From a virus: a stretch of 30,353 nt of DNA. The position numbers and the translations under genes were made by a program. A model generated the notes under the pieces. It saw only the letters and a program-made list of their open reading frames with translations, did not search any database and was not told the DNA's origin. The stretch covers positions 1 through 30,353 of IMG/VR virus record IMGVR_UViG_3300030109_003830; one strand, given 5' to 3'. Shown here in pieces: positions 1-8,034 of this stretch. Within the stretch, counting starts at the first letter, position 1; each line of letters opens with the position of its first letter.

Positions 1-1505
1 CCCGCAACATTTAACATCATTTTTCTATCTTGATGTTTCATTAACAGCTTATGAATTAATCGAAAAACATCTTTAAACCCAACCTCACCTAAGATACGTG
101 CAATCAATTCAATCTTCATTCTTTTTGCATCAAAAGCGAGAGCGGCCACACCAGTATTTACATTTGATAGTGTGTTTTCTCCTAAACCCGCTGTTTCGTC
201 ACCAACACCCGTTCTTTGCCGTCTTACGTCATCTAAATAACCCATCATTGTATAAGCTTCGTTAGGTAGCGGATTGTGCGGTATGGGCGTTATGTATTGA
301 CTAGCTGATCCTTCACCTTTATACCTAACAACACCACCAGGCCTCGAAGTTAACAAATCATCAAGATTCACGTGTGAATCATTTACGGCGGTACGAGAAT
401 TGTTAGCAAGATAAGTATTGTCAAGCATTTGTCTTGTAAGTACCGACTTGATGCGTTGTAAATCCATAGTAATATCTGCTATCGATAAACCATAAAACTT
501 ATGTGGCATCAATATCGGAGAACAAGTAGCGAAAGGCATGTGATCGACTTCTTCTATCCCAAGTAATCGACTGCTACCTGAAGTGTAGTTGCCACCAGCT
601 AAAGTTACTCTCAACAACTCTGCAATATCATCTCCATCGCGGTCAATTTTGATATAACATTCCGTTATAAAATAGTTACGCATAGACTCTTCTGATACAT
701 AATCAAAAGGTTCTTCTTCATCTGTTTTGTTACGTCTAGCTAATTCTTCTTCTGTCATTGCGCTTTCATCAAAAGGTAACGACCGTATTAACTCAACGTC
801 ATAACCCATAGTAACTAACTCTGAAAAAGATTTAAGAGTTCTGTGGTAACAAAAATTTGTATCTTCTACATAGGGCGAGCGAGCATTACGAGCAATACCA
901 AACTCCTCCGGCGGCACTGGCTCAATACGAATACTTCCCATTTTTTCAATAACTTTAAACTCAACGTTTAAACCAAACTCAGTCTCTTCAACAGATTCCT
1001 CAATAACTTCACGTTGAACGTTTGGATCAGAAAGTAATTCACCAACTTGAAATTCAGTAAGATTATCGTATTTTTCTTTTGTCTCTTCTTGGGTATCATC
1101 CCAATAAATCTTTAAAATACCTGTTTTAGATAACAACGCATCTTTCAAAAAAGTATAGGTGTTATAAAAACCTCGGTTCTGTTTCCAGTAAACATAATTA
1201 CATGCTGCTGTTTCTAATTTAGCTTGTTCAATATCTGTCTCATTTACAGGGTCAAACTGAATCATGTTTTCTTGGTCGCAAAAGATACGAGCTAGAGATG
1301 GTAGTATCCACTCAACCGTTTCCATCACCTCTCTAGTGACTACCGAGCTGCGACCTTCAGTTTCATCGCCATAAGGCTCACCGTAGTAATAATCTAACGC
1401 TTCAGCTCTTTCGTGGGATATTTCACCAGCCGCACGACCGCTTGCGCCATCTACCTCTGATCGACATATCGACGCTACTTGATCATCTGTTAATGCTTCT
1501 GCCAT
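1..1505 (-). CDS. Phage portal protein, P22-like, 3' end cut by the window edge
   Basis: The portal forms the ring at the capsid vertex through which DNA is packaged and ejected. The frame is open from the ATG at 1505 to the left edge, giving 501 residues with no stop. The N-terminal part has the pattern familiar from P22-type portals of aquatic podoviruses: EALDYYYGEPYGDE, GRSSVVTREVMETVEWILPS, and later LSIADITMDLQRIKS and GDETAGLGE. P22-type portals are about 700 residues, so the C-terminal 200 or so should lie beyond the window. The ATG shares one base with the stop of the large terminase gene (TAATG), indicating translational coupling. It belongs to the leftward late operon. The family call is from memory of conserved motifs; the gene identity is very likely. 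Confidence 0.9.
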   Translation of the reverse strand, partial: MAEALTDDQVASICRSEVDGASGRAAGEISHERAEALDYYYGEPYGDETEGRSSVVTREVMETVEWILPSLARIFCDQENMIQFDPVNETDIEQAKLETAACNYVYWKQNRGFYNTYTFLKDALLSKTGILKIYWDDTQEETKEKYDNLTEFQVGELLSDPNVQREVIEESVEETEFGLNVEFKVIEKMGSIRIEPVPPEEFGIARNARSPYVEDTNFCYHRTLKSFSELVTMGYDVELIRSLPFDESAMTEEELARRNKTDEEEPFDYVSEESMRNYFITECYIKIDRDGDDIAELLRVTLAGGNYTSGSSRLLGIEEVDHMPFATCSPILMPHKFYGLSIADITMDLQRIKSVLTRQMLDNTYLANNSRTAVNDSHVNLDDLLTSRPGGVVRYKGEGSASQYITPIPHNPLPNEAYTMMGYLDDVRRQRTGVGDETAGLGENTLSNVNTGVAALAFDAKRMKIELIARILGEVGFKDVFRLIHKLLMKHQDRKMMLNVA

Positions 1506-2770
1506 TAAACTATTCCTGTTGTACTGTATTCAATCGGTTGCCAATCATAAGTTGTAGGAGTGTAAATACAACCGTATCTAAAAGCATCTGAACCGTGAGA
1601 TGCCCAATCGTGATAAGGTTTTAAACGAAACGTTCTCCTAACCTCGTCATACTGCGCTCGATACTGGCGCAAAGCATCTAAACCTCGTTTACATCGAAGC
1701 TCGTCAAACCAACAGTTTTTAAGCTGTCTACGCACGGCCTCAATACCATCTTCTACCTTTTGTAGTGGTGCAATCGTTACCTCAATTCCTAAAGAGTTAA
1801 GAGCTTCTATCCTAGTGCGACCTGTATCTAATGAACGCTGTCGCACATCGTGAGGAAATACATGATTACCAAACTTCCATTTACCAGCTTTAGCCTTCTC
1901 TTCTAAAACGTTTACGTAATGGGTTAAAGGTTCACCCGTTGCTTCGTAGTAATCAATTAATCGTATTTCTGCACCGTTTCTTTGAGCAAACCAAATGGCG
2001 GTAGAATCAGAGATACCCAAGTCCCACCATGTTTCAACTAACAACGCTGGGTCATGATTAATTTTACTGATACGCTGTTCTTTCTGTGCTTCTTCCAATA
2101 AACGTCCGTAATAACTACCTTGTATAGCGGCAGTCCAAGAACACTCAAACTCTTGATTGTATTGTTCTTCGGACATTTGTTTTTTTGCAGCATCAAGTTC
2201 ATCTTGGCTTACATAGCCGGTTTCACTTGCTCGGTGTATAGCCACATACCAATCAGAGTCTTTCTTAGCCGCTTCATATAAATCGTAAAAGCTGTTATAC
2301 CCTTTAGGTGTACCAATAAATACACCCCAGCCCTTTCTATCGACTAAACTTGGCCTTACTACTTCAGACCACAGTCTCGATGACATTTGGCCATACTCAT
2401 CCATGACCACACCATCGAACCCTAAACCTCGAAGGTGATCAGGATTATCGCCACCATGTAACGATATCCTTGCACCATTAGGAAAGTCTGCACGAAGCTC
2501 AGCCTCGTTATATTGCATGCCCGGAATCGGTCGCGAGTAATGTTTTAACATATCCCACGCTACAGCCTTAGCTTGTCGATATAACGGTGCTAAATAAGCA
2601 AATCTAGGGTTACGACTAGAACAAGTGACACTTGCTTTAATCAATTCATTCATCGCAAATACAGTTTTTCCAAATCGCCTGTGGCAACTAAGCAAGGCAA
2701 ATCGTTGTTTTCTGTTATGCGCTTTGAGCTGTAAGGGTCTCGGACGATACGGTATTTTTACATCTGGCAT
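1505..2770 (-). CDS. Terminase large subunit (ATPase/nuclease)
   Basis: This is the DNA-packaging motor, 421 residues. Visible motifs, in order: a Walker A-type loop HRRFGKT at 30-36, a Walker B-type VVMDEYG at 121-127 with catalytic D124/E125, a coupling motif GTPKG near 153-157, and an RNase H-like nuclease domain with WWDLGISDS (D250), FPHD near 305-308 and a late HGSDAFR (D395). This is the Terminase_6/Terminase_3-like layout at a normal length. The ATG at 2770 has a GGAGG six bases upstream, and the conserved N-terminal PYRPRPLQ motif begins just after it. The first 56 bases therefore really do overlap the end of the methyltransferase gene. It is followed directly by portal. Confidence 0.95.
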   Translation of the reverse strand: MPDVKIPYRPRPLQLKAHNRKQRFALLSCHRRFGKTVFAMNELIKASVTCSSRNPRFAYLAPLYRQAKAVAWDMLKHYSRPIPGMQYNEAELRADFPNGARISLHGGDNPDHLRGLGFDGVVMDEYGQMSSRLWSEVVRPSLVDRKGWGVFIGTPKGYNSFYDLYEAAKKDSDWYVAIHRASETGYVSQDELDAAKKQMSEEQYNQEFECSWTAAIQGSYYGRLLEEAQKEQRISKINHDPALLVETWWDLGISDSTAIWFAQRNGAEIRLIDYYEATGEPLTHYVNVLEEKAKAGKWKFGNHVFPHDVRQRSLDTGRTRIEALNSLGIEVTIAPLQKVEDGIEAVRRQLKNCWFDELRCKRGLDALRQYRAQYDEVRRTFRLKPYHDWASHGSDAFRYGCIYTPTTYDWQPIEYSTTGIV

Positions 2771-3404
2771 CTCTGCCCTCCAATTTAAACCCGCTAGTAA
2801 GAACCTTTTGTTCTTTTACTTCATTAAAATATACTTGAACCGTTACAGTAGGATAACGATGATGAATTCTTTCAATGAATCGCAACCAATCTTCAACAGG
2901 AAATAATGAAACGTGAACATTAGTTCCATCTTCAAAAGTTTTTAGAGCTGGGTAAGTAGCAATATTTAAAAATAATAATTTATTTGCTCTCGCAAACATT
3001 TCTTCTAACACCCACCCCAAATCAGCTTGAGGGACATGCTCTAGCACATCCGTACAAATAACTGCATCGAAAGTTTTATCAGGTAATACGTCAAAATCTT
3101 TTAACGCTGGTTCATATAAATAAACCTTATCTAAGCCCCAGTAATCTTGTAATTTACAATTTAACTTATTAGTTAAATAATGATAATCATTTGTGTATAA
3201 AGTGCCTTGACCTGAACCATAATCTAATAAGGTTTTACAAGAATGTTTTTGTAATAACTTATTGATAATATCAATCCAATCGCGCAAAGATCGCCCATCA
3301 AAGACTTTACCGCCGTCATGCATCTTCTTATATTCATCGAGTAGTTTTATGTATTGAGGAGATGGATTTTCACGACTGAAAAGTATTCTATATTCTATCC
3401 CCAT
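2715..3404 (-). CDS. SAM-dependent class I methyltransferase
   Basis: The 229-residue protein has a class I Rossmann methyltransferase core. Motif I is LLDYGSGQG at 59-67, an acidic residue follows after the second strand (WGLDKVYLYEP), and motif IV-like FDAVICTDVLEHV lies at 112-124. The last motif is typical of methyltransferase type 11/23 families, not of sequence-specific DNA methylases; no DPPY or NPPF motif is seen. The substrate cannot be read from the sequence. It lies between the 765-residue protein and large terminase, overlaps terminase by 56 bases, and starts two bases after the preceding stop. It is thus expressed late with packaging genes. Candidate targets are virion proteins, DNA or a small molecule; none is favoured. 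Confidence 0.85.
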   Translation of the reverse strand: MGIEYRILFSRENPSPQYIKLLDEYKKMHDGGKVFDGRSLRDWIDIINKLLQKHSCKTLLDYGSGQGTLYTNDYHYLTNKLNCKLQDYWGLDKVYLYEPALKDFDVLPDKTFDAVICTDVLEHVPQADLGWVLEEMFARANKLLFLNIATYPALKTFEDGTNVHVSLFPVEDWLRFIERIHHRYPTVTVQVYFNEVKEQKVLTSGFKLEGRDARCKNTVSSETLTAQSA

Positions 3405-3405
3405 T

Positions 3406-5703
3406 TTAAGTTAAAAGACCGCCTGTAATATTTTGTTCTGTTTGGTTTTGTTGAGGCATCGTTAACAGTCCTGAACCTACAACCGGAGCTACAGCACTAA
3501 TTCCAAAACCTTGCGGCGCATCTAACTTACCTTCAATAAAATCTTTTATCTTTTGCGTGTTGTTGATGATTATATGTTTTGCATCTTCATCACCTAGAGT
3601 TTTGATTTCTACCGCTTCCTTATCAATTCCTTTCAGGATTTTCTTAACTTGATTTGGTAAATTTACATCGTAGTATTGTTTAAGACCCGGTGTTCTCCAA
3701 TAATCTGCTTGATTTTTTCCTGATGTAAAAACGATTTTAGGATAATTCTCTCTAACCATTTTTGTTATAAGGTTTTTCACTGCGTGTTGTGTCCACTTTT
3801 CTTTACCAGCAACTAAAGGTTGCGCTTCTATACTATCTTTTTGGACAGCTCTCAAATCAGCTTGCATTGCTAAAGTTGAACTTTCAATTAAGGTTTCATC
3901 GGGAGCAATATTGTCAGGAATATCATCAAAATATTTTCCAAGAATTTTATCGCCAATATCTTTTTCTACATCAAATAATTTGTCAATAATCTGTTTTCTT
4001 GCTGAATTAGCCTCTTCGCTATTGAATCTGCTTAAACCTAATTTTAACTGACCTTTAGTTATTCCGTAATCAGTATTTAATAAATTAAGAATCTGTTTAT
4101 AACCACCAAACTCCGCTTCATCCTCATCAAAAACTTTTAATCGAGGTTTCCTACCAGCACCAGTTTGAGCATAGTCGCTTTGTATTTCATGCACAAATAA
4201 AACATCTTCCCCATCTAAATCTCTATCTGAAACCCTATAATGATAAGCTACATCATCGCCATAATGATTACCAATATTTCCCCCAGCCTCATAAGGTAAA
4301 CGTACAACTATTTCTTTATAATTATCTAATTGATCTTCGCCAGCCCCAATATCCTCTTCAATGATATGATCACGATATCTTTGACCACCAAGCTCATCAT
4401 ACATCTCATAATTTTCAAAACCCAAGTTTCTTAATTGTACTTCTGCTTCATTAAAACTACGGTAGGGATCTCCGATAGTTTCACTCTCATCAAATCTATC
4501 GCCGCCTCTCCTGATACTATATCCTGTTCCCTCACTTCCTACGATATATAACGGAAGTTCTTCGCCATCATTATCAAGTAATCGAGTTATTGTTACTGGA
4601 TCATCATTATAAATTTCTAAAATATAATCTTCTGCATTTTTATTTAATCTTGCTACTCCATCATTATATTGACTTACATCAATTTCTTCTAAATCAAATT
4701 TTTGTTCAAGATCGCTTAATTCTTCACCAAAATAATCTTGAACATAATCTTCTATTTGCTCGTCAAGCAAGTCTTGACCATAACTTTCTTCATAATCTAA
4801 AATTCTTGGCTCTGATACATTTGCTTCAAAGGCATCTCCCGGATCAAAGTCTAATATTTCTTCTCTAAAATTATATTGATGCTCATTCCGAGCAATTGCA
4901 TTACTGATATCTTCTTTCGTAACTTTTCTATTATTTGCTTTAGCATCCTCAATTAAATCAGTAATGCCTAAAAATTTTAATTCTTCCTCGTCAACCTGTC
5001 GATTTCCAATTTGATTTAATGTTGCTTGCGACAAGCCGCCCTTTTGCCCAAATGCCGCTAATATCTGATCCGGTGTACCGCTGTTCGGAAAGTTATCAGC
5101 ATTGAAAACATCTTTAACAGTTGACCGAAAGCCTAACCTGTCAGGAGGATCAAATTTTGTGCCAACCGCTACCGCTGGTGTAGCCATCATAACGTTTGTT
5201 TCTGGATCGGTTGCTAATCTTGCTCCTAATAACCCTTGATCCATTGCCTCTACGACATTTTCTGCTGTGGTGCTGTCATCAATGTCTAATAAGTTTTTTA
5301 GTTGTCGATTAGCTCCATAAACTCCTAATCCAGCCAAAGCTGGTGCAACAAGATTTGCTACCCCAGTTGCCGCTTTTGTTGCTGTTCCTATTGGCGTAAC
5401 GTCAGCTAAATCTAAGACGGAAGTATTTATCAAAGGTACGCCAGCCATATTAAGAGTAACACCTAAACCTGTTTGTGGTGGAACTCCTACAACTGCCCTC
5501 GGATTACCCATTGCCATTTGTCCCGACATGTCCTCCAGTCCACTTAGAAAGAAATCCTCTAATGCCTGACCATAAGGATTACCAGATGGAAAAGTTTGTC
5601 TTAAAATTCCCAAGTAGTTTTGTAAAGCCTGACCTAACCTCATTTGTTTAGTATCAGGCAATGGAGTCATTGTACCCGTTGTTAAATTTGTTAAACGATT
5701 CAA
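3406..5703 (-). CDS. Large polyvalent-type protein, probably virion-associated
   Basis: The 765-residue protein looks modular. Residues 1-130 contain a Gly/Ala-rich hydrophobic stretch (about 104-130). Residues 195-290 form a segment of the type GTPDQILAAF...QATLNQIGNRQVDEEELKFLG...KVTKEDI. Residues 480-520 hold DVAYHYRVSD and VLFVHEIQSDYAQ, and 655-670 hold KIVFTSGKNQADYW. HEIQSD together with a later SGKNQAD-type motif recalls large polyvalent proteins that phages and conjugative elements deliver with their DNA. The C-terminus (PVVGSGLLTMPQQ) resembles ends of internal virion proteins. The start is TTG at 5703, chosen because AGGAG sits six bases upstream and the previous stop ends one base before. 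Function is unknown; the polyvalent relation is by motif only. Confidence 0.6.
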   Translation of the reverse strand: MNRLTNLTTGTMTPLPDTKQMRLGQALQNYLGILRQTFPSGNPYGQALEDFFLSGLEDMSGQMAMGNPRAVVGVPPQTGLGVTLNMAGVPLINTSVLDLADVTPIGTATKAATGVANLVAPALAGLGVYGANRQLKNLLDIDDSTTAENVVEAMDQGLLGARLATDPETNVMMATPAVAVGTKFDPPDRLGFRSTVKDVFNADNFPNSGTPDQILAAFGQKGGLSQATLNQIGNRQVDEEELKFLGITDLIEDAKANNRKVTKEDISNAIARNEHQYNFREEILDFDPGDAFEANVSEPRILDYEESYGQDLLDEQIEDYVQDYFGEELSDLEQKFDLEEIDVSQYNDGVARLNKNAEDYILEIYNDDPVTITRLLDNDGEELPLYIVGSEGTGYSIRRGGDRFDESETIGDPYRSFNEAEVQLRNLGFENYEMYDELGGQRYRDHIIEEDIGAGEDQLDNYKEIVVRLPYEAGGNIGNHYGDDVAYHYRVSDRDLDGEDVLFVHEIQSDYAQTGAGRKPRLKVFDEDEAEFGGYKQILNLLNTDYGITKGQLKLGLSRFNSEEANSARKQIIDKLFDVEKDIGDKILGKYFDDIPDNIAPDETLIESSTLAMQADLRAVQKDSIEAQPLVAGKEKWTQHAVKNLITKMVRENYPKIVFTSGKNQADYWRTPGLKQYYDVNLPNQVKKILKGIDKEAVEIKTLGDEDAKHIIINNTQKIKDFIEGKLDAPQGFGISAVAPVVGSGLLTMPQQNQTEQNITGGLLT

Positions 5704-5704
5704 T

Positions 5705-6073
5705 TTATTCTCCTGACATATAGTCAGTCATTGCATCATCAACTGCATCCCAGCAAATATTTATTTGACCTTCTAGTTCGTGATGTTTCTTTTCACTCCA
5801 ACCCATCCTTGCTTTAGTCCACCAAATGCCAGCCGTTACATTTCCATTTACAGCTTGTTGATGTAAGGATTGAGCTACAGATGTATTAGCTTCAGTCATA
5901 CCTATATCAAGCTCATTTCTAAAGTTATCGTACATTGTCTGCTTTGATATTGGATTTGAAGTGTTTGGATTGATGATACATTTACAAATCTGGTCTACTG
6001 GTATTCCAACCCCAGCCATTTTTTTAACAGTTAACCTCTGCTCTTCACTTGCAATAAATTTATTATTTGGCAT
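5705..6073 (-). CDS. Terminase small subunit-like DNA-binding protein
   Basis: The 122-residue protein has an N-terminal helix-turn-helix (EEQRLTVKKMAGVGIPVDQI, then ISKQTMYDNFRNEL) and a second half with NGNVTAGIWWTKARMGW. This arrangement, 'HTH - ELD.G - A..GN..A..WW.KAR.GW', is the usual pattern of small terminase-like proteins in aquatic podoviruses. They recognise viral DNA and hand it to the large subunit. It sits upstream of large terminase, but the 765-residue gene and the methyltransferase gene intervene. The ATG at 6073 follows a GGGTAGAG stretch. The acidic C-terminus (DDAMTDYMSGE) could contact the large subunit, which is inference. Normal size for the family. Confidence 0.75.
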   Translation of the reverse strand: MPNNKFIASEEQRLTVKKMAGVGIPVDQICKCIINPNTSNPISKQTMYDNFRNELDIGMTEANTSVAQSLHQQAVNGNVTAGIWWTKARMGWSEKKHHELEGQINICWDAVDDAMTDYMSGE

Positions 6074-6166
6074 CTCTACCCTTTTTATAGCGTCTAATTT
6101 AAATTTAAAAATATCTCTATTAATAGCAGCTCAATACGGAAAATAGACTATTTCAACCTTTTTTAT

Positions 6167-6436
6167 TCATGCTTTTTTTGTTCTAGCGTAAACATCTTTA
6201 TCAGCTTTTCTGGCTCCGCCTTTCCCTGTCATAAAACTATTGACTCGACCCATAGCCCATTGCGCCATCGGAACATCTCTCGAACCACTACCAAGATATG
6301 CACCCTGACCTCTACGATAAACTTCAGCTAATTGGCCGTAGGTAAAACGACTATTATCTGCCTTTTTTCGTAGTGCGGTTTTTGTTTTTGCGCTTAGTGG
6401 TTTGCGACTTCGTTTTGGTTTTGCTTTGGCTGGCAC
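6167..6436 (-). CDS. Small conserved phage protein, DUF5824-like
   Basis: The 89-residue basic protein has LSAKTKTALRKKADN near its start, then YGQLAEVYRRGQGAYL and QWAMGRVNSFMTGKGG. As I recall it, this is the pattern of the DUF5824 family, common in marine phages and of unknown function. The likely start is GTG at 6436 with GAGGTG about ten bases upstream, because the conserved part begins right after it. That start lies inside the preceding gene, giving an 83-base out-of-frame overlap. It is the last of six small basic genes between holin and small terminase. A virion or packaging role is inferred from position only. Confidence 0.65.
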   Translation of the reverse strand: MPAKAKPKRSRKPLSAKTKTALRKKADNSRFTYGQLAEVYRRGQGAYLGSGSRDVPMAQWAMGRVNSFMTGKGGARKADKDVYARTKKA

Positions 6437-6596
6437 GACTTCTACTCACCTCTTTAATATTAATATATTCACCACGTTTATATTTCTCAGCGGTTTCTCT
6501 TATCTCTCTTTCTTTTGCCGCCGGATTCTTTGCACCGGATAAATATTTTTTCGGAGTTCCTTTTTTAGTTTTAGCAACCCTTCTGAATTTTCTCAT
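6354..6596 (-). CDS. Small basic conserved phage protein (80 aa)
   Basis: It contains KTKKGTPKKYLSGAKNPAAK followed by EIRETAEKYKRGEYINIKEV and a Lys/Thr/Arg-rich tail. The 'KKG.PKKYLSGA' pattern recurs in small phage proteins I have seen, but I cannot attach a function. Its ATG shares four bases (ATGA) with the stop of the preceding 41-residue gene, so translation is coupled. The C-terminal 27 codons overlap the next gene in another frame, and the tail there is low-complexity (KTKTKSQTTKRKNKN), so overlap may shape its composition. Confidence 0.6.
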   Translation of the reverse strand: MRKFRRVAKTKKGTPKKYLSGAKNPAAKEREIRETAEKYKRGEYINIKEVSRSRASQSKTKTKSQTTKRKNKNRTTKKGR

Positions 6597-6718
6597 TTTT
6601 TTCGCCGTCTTTTACTTGCTTCGATAGCTCTACCTTGCCTCTCAGCCTTCTTTTTAGAACGATAGACTTTACCTGTTGTACCGTATTTATAACCACCTTT
6701 AACTTTTCTTACTGGCAT
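6593..6718 (-). CDS. Very small basic protein (41 aa)
   Basis: It begins MPVRKVKGGYKYGTTGKVY and ends with KKKAERQGRAIEASKRRRKK-type sequence. Well over a third of residues are Lys or Arg. The YGTTGKVY...AERQGRAI pattern is typical of a widespread tiny phage protein. A longer frame starting at a GTG at 6784 exists, but the ATG at 6718 is preferred because the conserved part starts there, AAGG lies about ten bases upstream, and the upstream extension overlaps a good separate reading frame. It ends in an ATGA overlap with the next gene. Function unknown. Confidence 0.55.
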   Translation of the reverse strand: MPVRKVKGGYKYGTTGKVYRSKKKAERQGRAIEASKRRRKK

Positions 6719-6866
6719 TCTTATGAACCTTTTGAACTTCGAAAGGAACTTTCTTACTTGCCCCGGCGTGTTTAACAAATCCACCTTGGGGGTCTTTCAT
6801 CAATTTAAAACCCTTTCCGTGTTTCATCCAATGGAAACCCGGTGGTGCTTCAACTTGCTTTTTCAT
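6699..6866 (-). CDS. Very small basic protein (55 aa) with PPGFHWMKHGKG motif
   Basis: The frame encodes a protein starting MKKQVEAPPGFHWMKHGKG, followed by KLMKDPQGGFVKHAGASKK and VPFEVQKVH. Tiny proteins of the form 'PPGFHWM..G.GF.LM...GGF..H.GA' are recurrent in aquatic phages, and this is why I accept a frame this short. The ATG lies one base after the stop of the preceding 36-residue gene (TAAAATG), and the end overlaps the next gene by 20 bases. No function is known to me; the strong positive charge suggests contact with DNA or RNA, which is inference. Confidence 0.55.
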   Translation of the reverse strand: MKKQVEAPPGFHWMKHGKGFKLMKDPQGGFVKHAGASKKVPFEVQKVHKNASKKS

Positions 6867-6867
6867 T

Positions 6868-6978
6868 TTACTTTTTGACTTTGCGGCGAGGAGTCATTTT
6901 TTTAGGTTTCTTTTTTCCATTCGTCTTTTTAGCTTTCATCCCACCATAGGATTTCATCCCTTTTGCCCCATGCTTCAT
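6868..6978 (-). CDS. Very small Lys-rich protein (36 aa)
   Basis: The frame reads MKHGAKGMKSYGGMKAKK and continues with more Lys and Arg; nearly half its residues are basic. A strong GGAGG lies seven bases before the ATG, and it fills the gap between the 82-residue gene and the 55-residue gene, which supports translation. It could be a DNA-condensing or ribosome-associated peptide, but nothing in the sequence decides this. Unrecognised. Confidence 0.5.
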   Translation of the reverse strand: MKHGAKGMKSYGGMKAKKTNGKKKPKKMTPRRKVKK

Positions 6979-6989
6979 AGTTTATCCTC

Positions 6990-7238
6990 CTACCAGTTTT
7001 TACAGCTCCAATAGCGGGCTGTTAATTTTGATGGGGGAGAAGTATCACAACGATGCCTCGCCCTGAATGATTTACGTTTAGCGGGCTGATTCTTCTTAAT
7101 TTTCATATTTGGATCGCCAAATCTAATTAATTTCACCTCATCGCCCTGTTTTGCTAATACAGCAAATTTCTTTGATTTACCCGGAGTTCTCTTTGGTTTG
7201 TTGTATTTACTAAACTTCTCGCCGCGATATTCAATCAT
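6990..7238 (-). CDS. Small conserved phage protein, DUF5754-like (82 aa)
   Basis: It contains KKFAVLAKQGDEVKLIRFGD, then MKIKKNQPAKRKSFRARHRC and a C-terminal ARYWSCKNW. The 'IRFGD..M.I...P.RRKSFRARH.C....T.ARYWSC..W' arrangement is conserved in many phages; I recall it as DUF5754, without known function. One Cys and one His in RARHRC plus the Cys of YWSC could bind a metal, which is inference. The ATG overlaps the holin stop as ATGA. It follows the lysis genes and opens the small-basic-protein cluster. Confidence 0.65.
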   Translation of the reverse strand: MIEYRGEKFSKYNKPKRTPGKSKKFAVLAKQGDEVKLIRFGDPNMKIKKNQPAKRKSFRARHRCDTSPPSKLTARYWSCKNW

Positions 7239-7633
7239 TTGCGTAAATTATCTCTTGCAACGCCCTTAGACTTCTCAAAAGACCTCAAACCACCCAGGCC
7301 TAGCAGTGACAACGTTAAAGTCATCAATTCGCCTGTGTTGAGGTCTGGAAGGCTAACTTCTGGATACCAGATAGCGGTCATCCACTCAGCGAGCGGCATG
7401 ATAAAAAAAGACATAAGCAACCCTAAAGCACATATCCACATTATTGCTGGACGCGCTCCAGAGACAAATAAACTAGGATGCTTAACCTGTTCCTTGTTTA
7501 CCTCAATCTGAGCCAGATTTGCGTCGTGAAGCTCTCTTTTTAATTCATGTTCAAGTTTTAGCTTTAAATCCTTGTCCACGACAAACTTATCTAAAACCTT
7601 GCCAGCTACGCCAATTACAGCATCTCCAAGCAT
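7235..7633 (-). CDS. Holin, 3-TM superfamily type
   Basis: Holins permeabilise the inner membrane to time lysis. The 132-residue protein has an amphipathic, charged N-terminal half (KDLKLKLEHELKREL), then GARPAIMWICALGL with a hydrophobic run (about 61-80) and a second one near 102-117 after LPDLNTGELM, ending GLRSFEKSKGVA. This is the familiar pattern of 3-TM (GTA_holin_3TM) holins. The ATG at 7633 is chosen over an upstream GTG at 7666: it has GGAG eight bases upstream and starts one base after the endolysin stop. The upstream start would overlap endolysin and add a poorly fitting tail. Order endolysin-holin in the leftward late operon. Confidence 0.8.
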   Translation of the reverse strand: MLGDAVIGVAGKVLDKFVVDKDLKLKLEHELKRELHDANLAQIEVNKEQVKHPSLFVSGARPAIMWICALGLLMSFFIMPLAEWMTAIWYPEVSLPDLNTGELMTLTLSLLGLGGLRSFEKSKGVARDNLRK

Positions 7634-7634
7634 T

Positions 7635-8015
7635 TTAATAACTCCATACCGTTGGCCGGATGCCACGATTTAATTTTGTTAAATCATCCAAATGGATGAA
7701 TCTGCTTGATCCGGTCTGATTAACACCTATACCAGTAAATTTCTTAAGAAACGCAAATTGCAGTAGCAAGTAAGCATCTTTTCGTGAAACTTTTACATCG
7801 ACCGCTCTTCCGGTCGTGTGTGAGCCATTTTTTCCTGAAGAGGACACTTTTTCATTATGTTCAGGGCATCTATAAGCAGATGTAAGTATCAAAGGCATCG
7901 CCATCGATTCTCTCAAATCATCTAGTTTTTCAACGAAATCTTGTTGCATGAGGCATTGATCACAACCACATTTACACATCAATTCATCGTAAGTGAAGTA
8001 TTTTGATTTAATCAT
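7635..8015 (-). CDS. Endolysin, peptidase M15A (zinc D,D- or L,D-peptidase)
   Basis: It cuts peptide bonds in peptidoglycan at lysis. The 126-residue protein shows the M15A signature: YFTYDELMCKCG at the start, LTSAYRCPEHN, the zinc site GSHTTGRAVD (H66, D73) and RFIHLDD (H108). No signal peptide is seen, so export depends on the adjacent holin. The ATG at 8015 is preferred to an in-frame ATG at 8045, because the latter lies inside the intrinsic terminator hairpin. No clear ribosome binding site precedes 8015. It is the first gene after the Q-promoter-terminator module. Confidence 0.88.
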   Translation of the reverse strand: MIKSKYFTYDELMCKCGCDQCLMQQDFVEKLDDLRESMAMPLILTSAYRCPEHNEKVSSSGKNGSHTTGRAVDVKVSRKDAYLLLQFAFLKKFTGIGVNQTGSSRFIHLDDLTKLNRGIRPTVWSY

Positions 8016-8034
8016 GATAAATTTTAGACATAAA

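Noticed and set aside
2625-2906. Plus-strand frame of 93 codons
   Set aside because: Antisense to large terminase and methyltransferase, both with clear motifs; it has no motif of its own.
3789-4868. Plus-strand frames at 3789-3989 and 4590-4868
   Set aside because: Leu/His/Gln-rich antisense shadows of the acidic 765-residue gene.
6074-6166. A promoter for small terminase in the 93-base gap
   Set aside because: TTGAGC or TTGAAA can be paired only with poor -10 boxes or wrong spacing; AT-richness explains the hits.
7631-7666. Holin start at GTG 7666
   Set aside because: It would overlap the endolysin end by 32 bases; the ATG at 7633 has a proper ribosome binding site and a tight junction.
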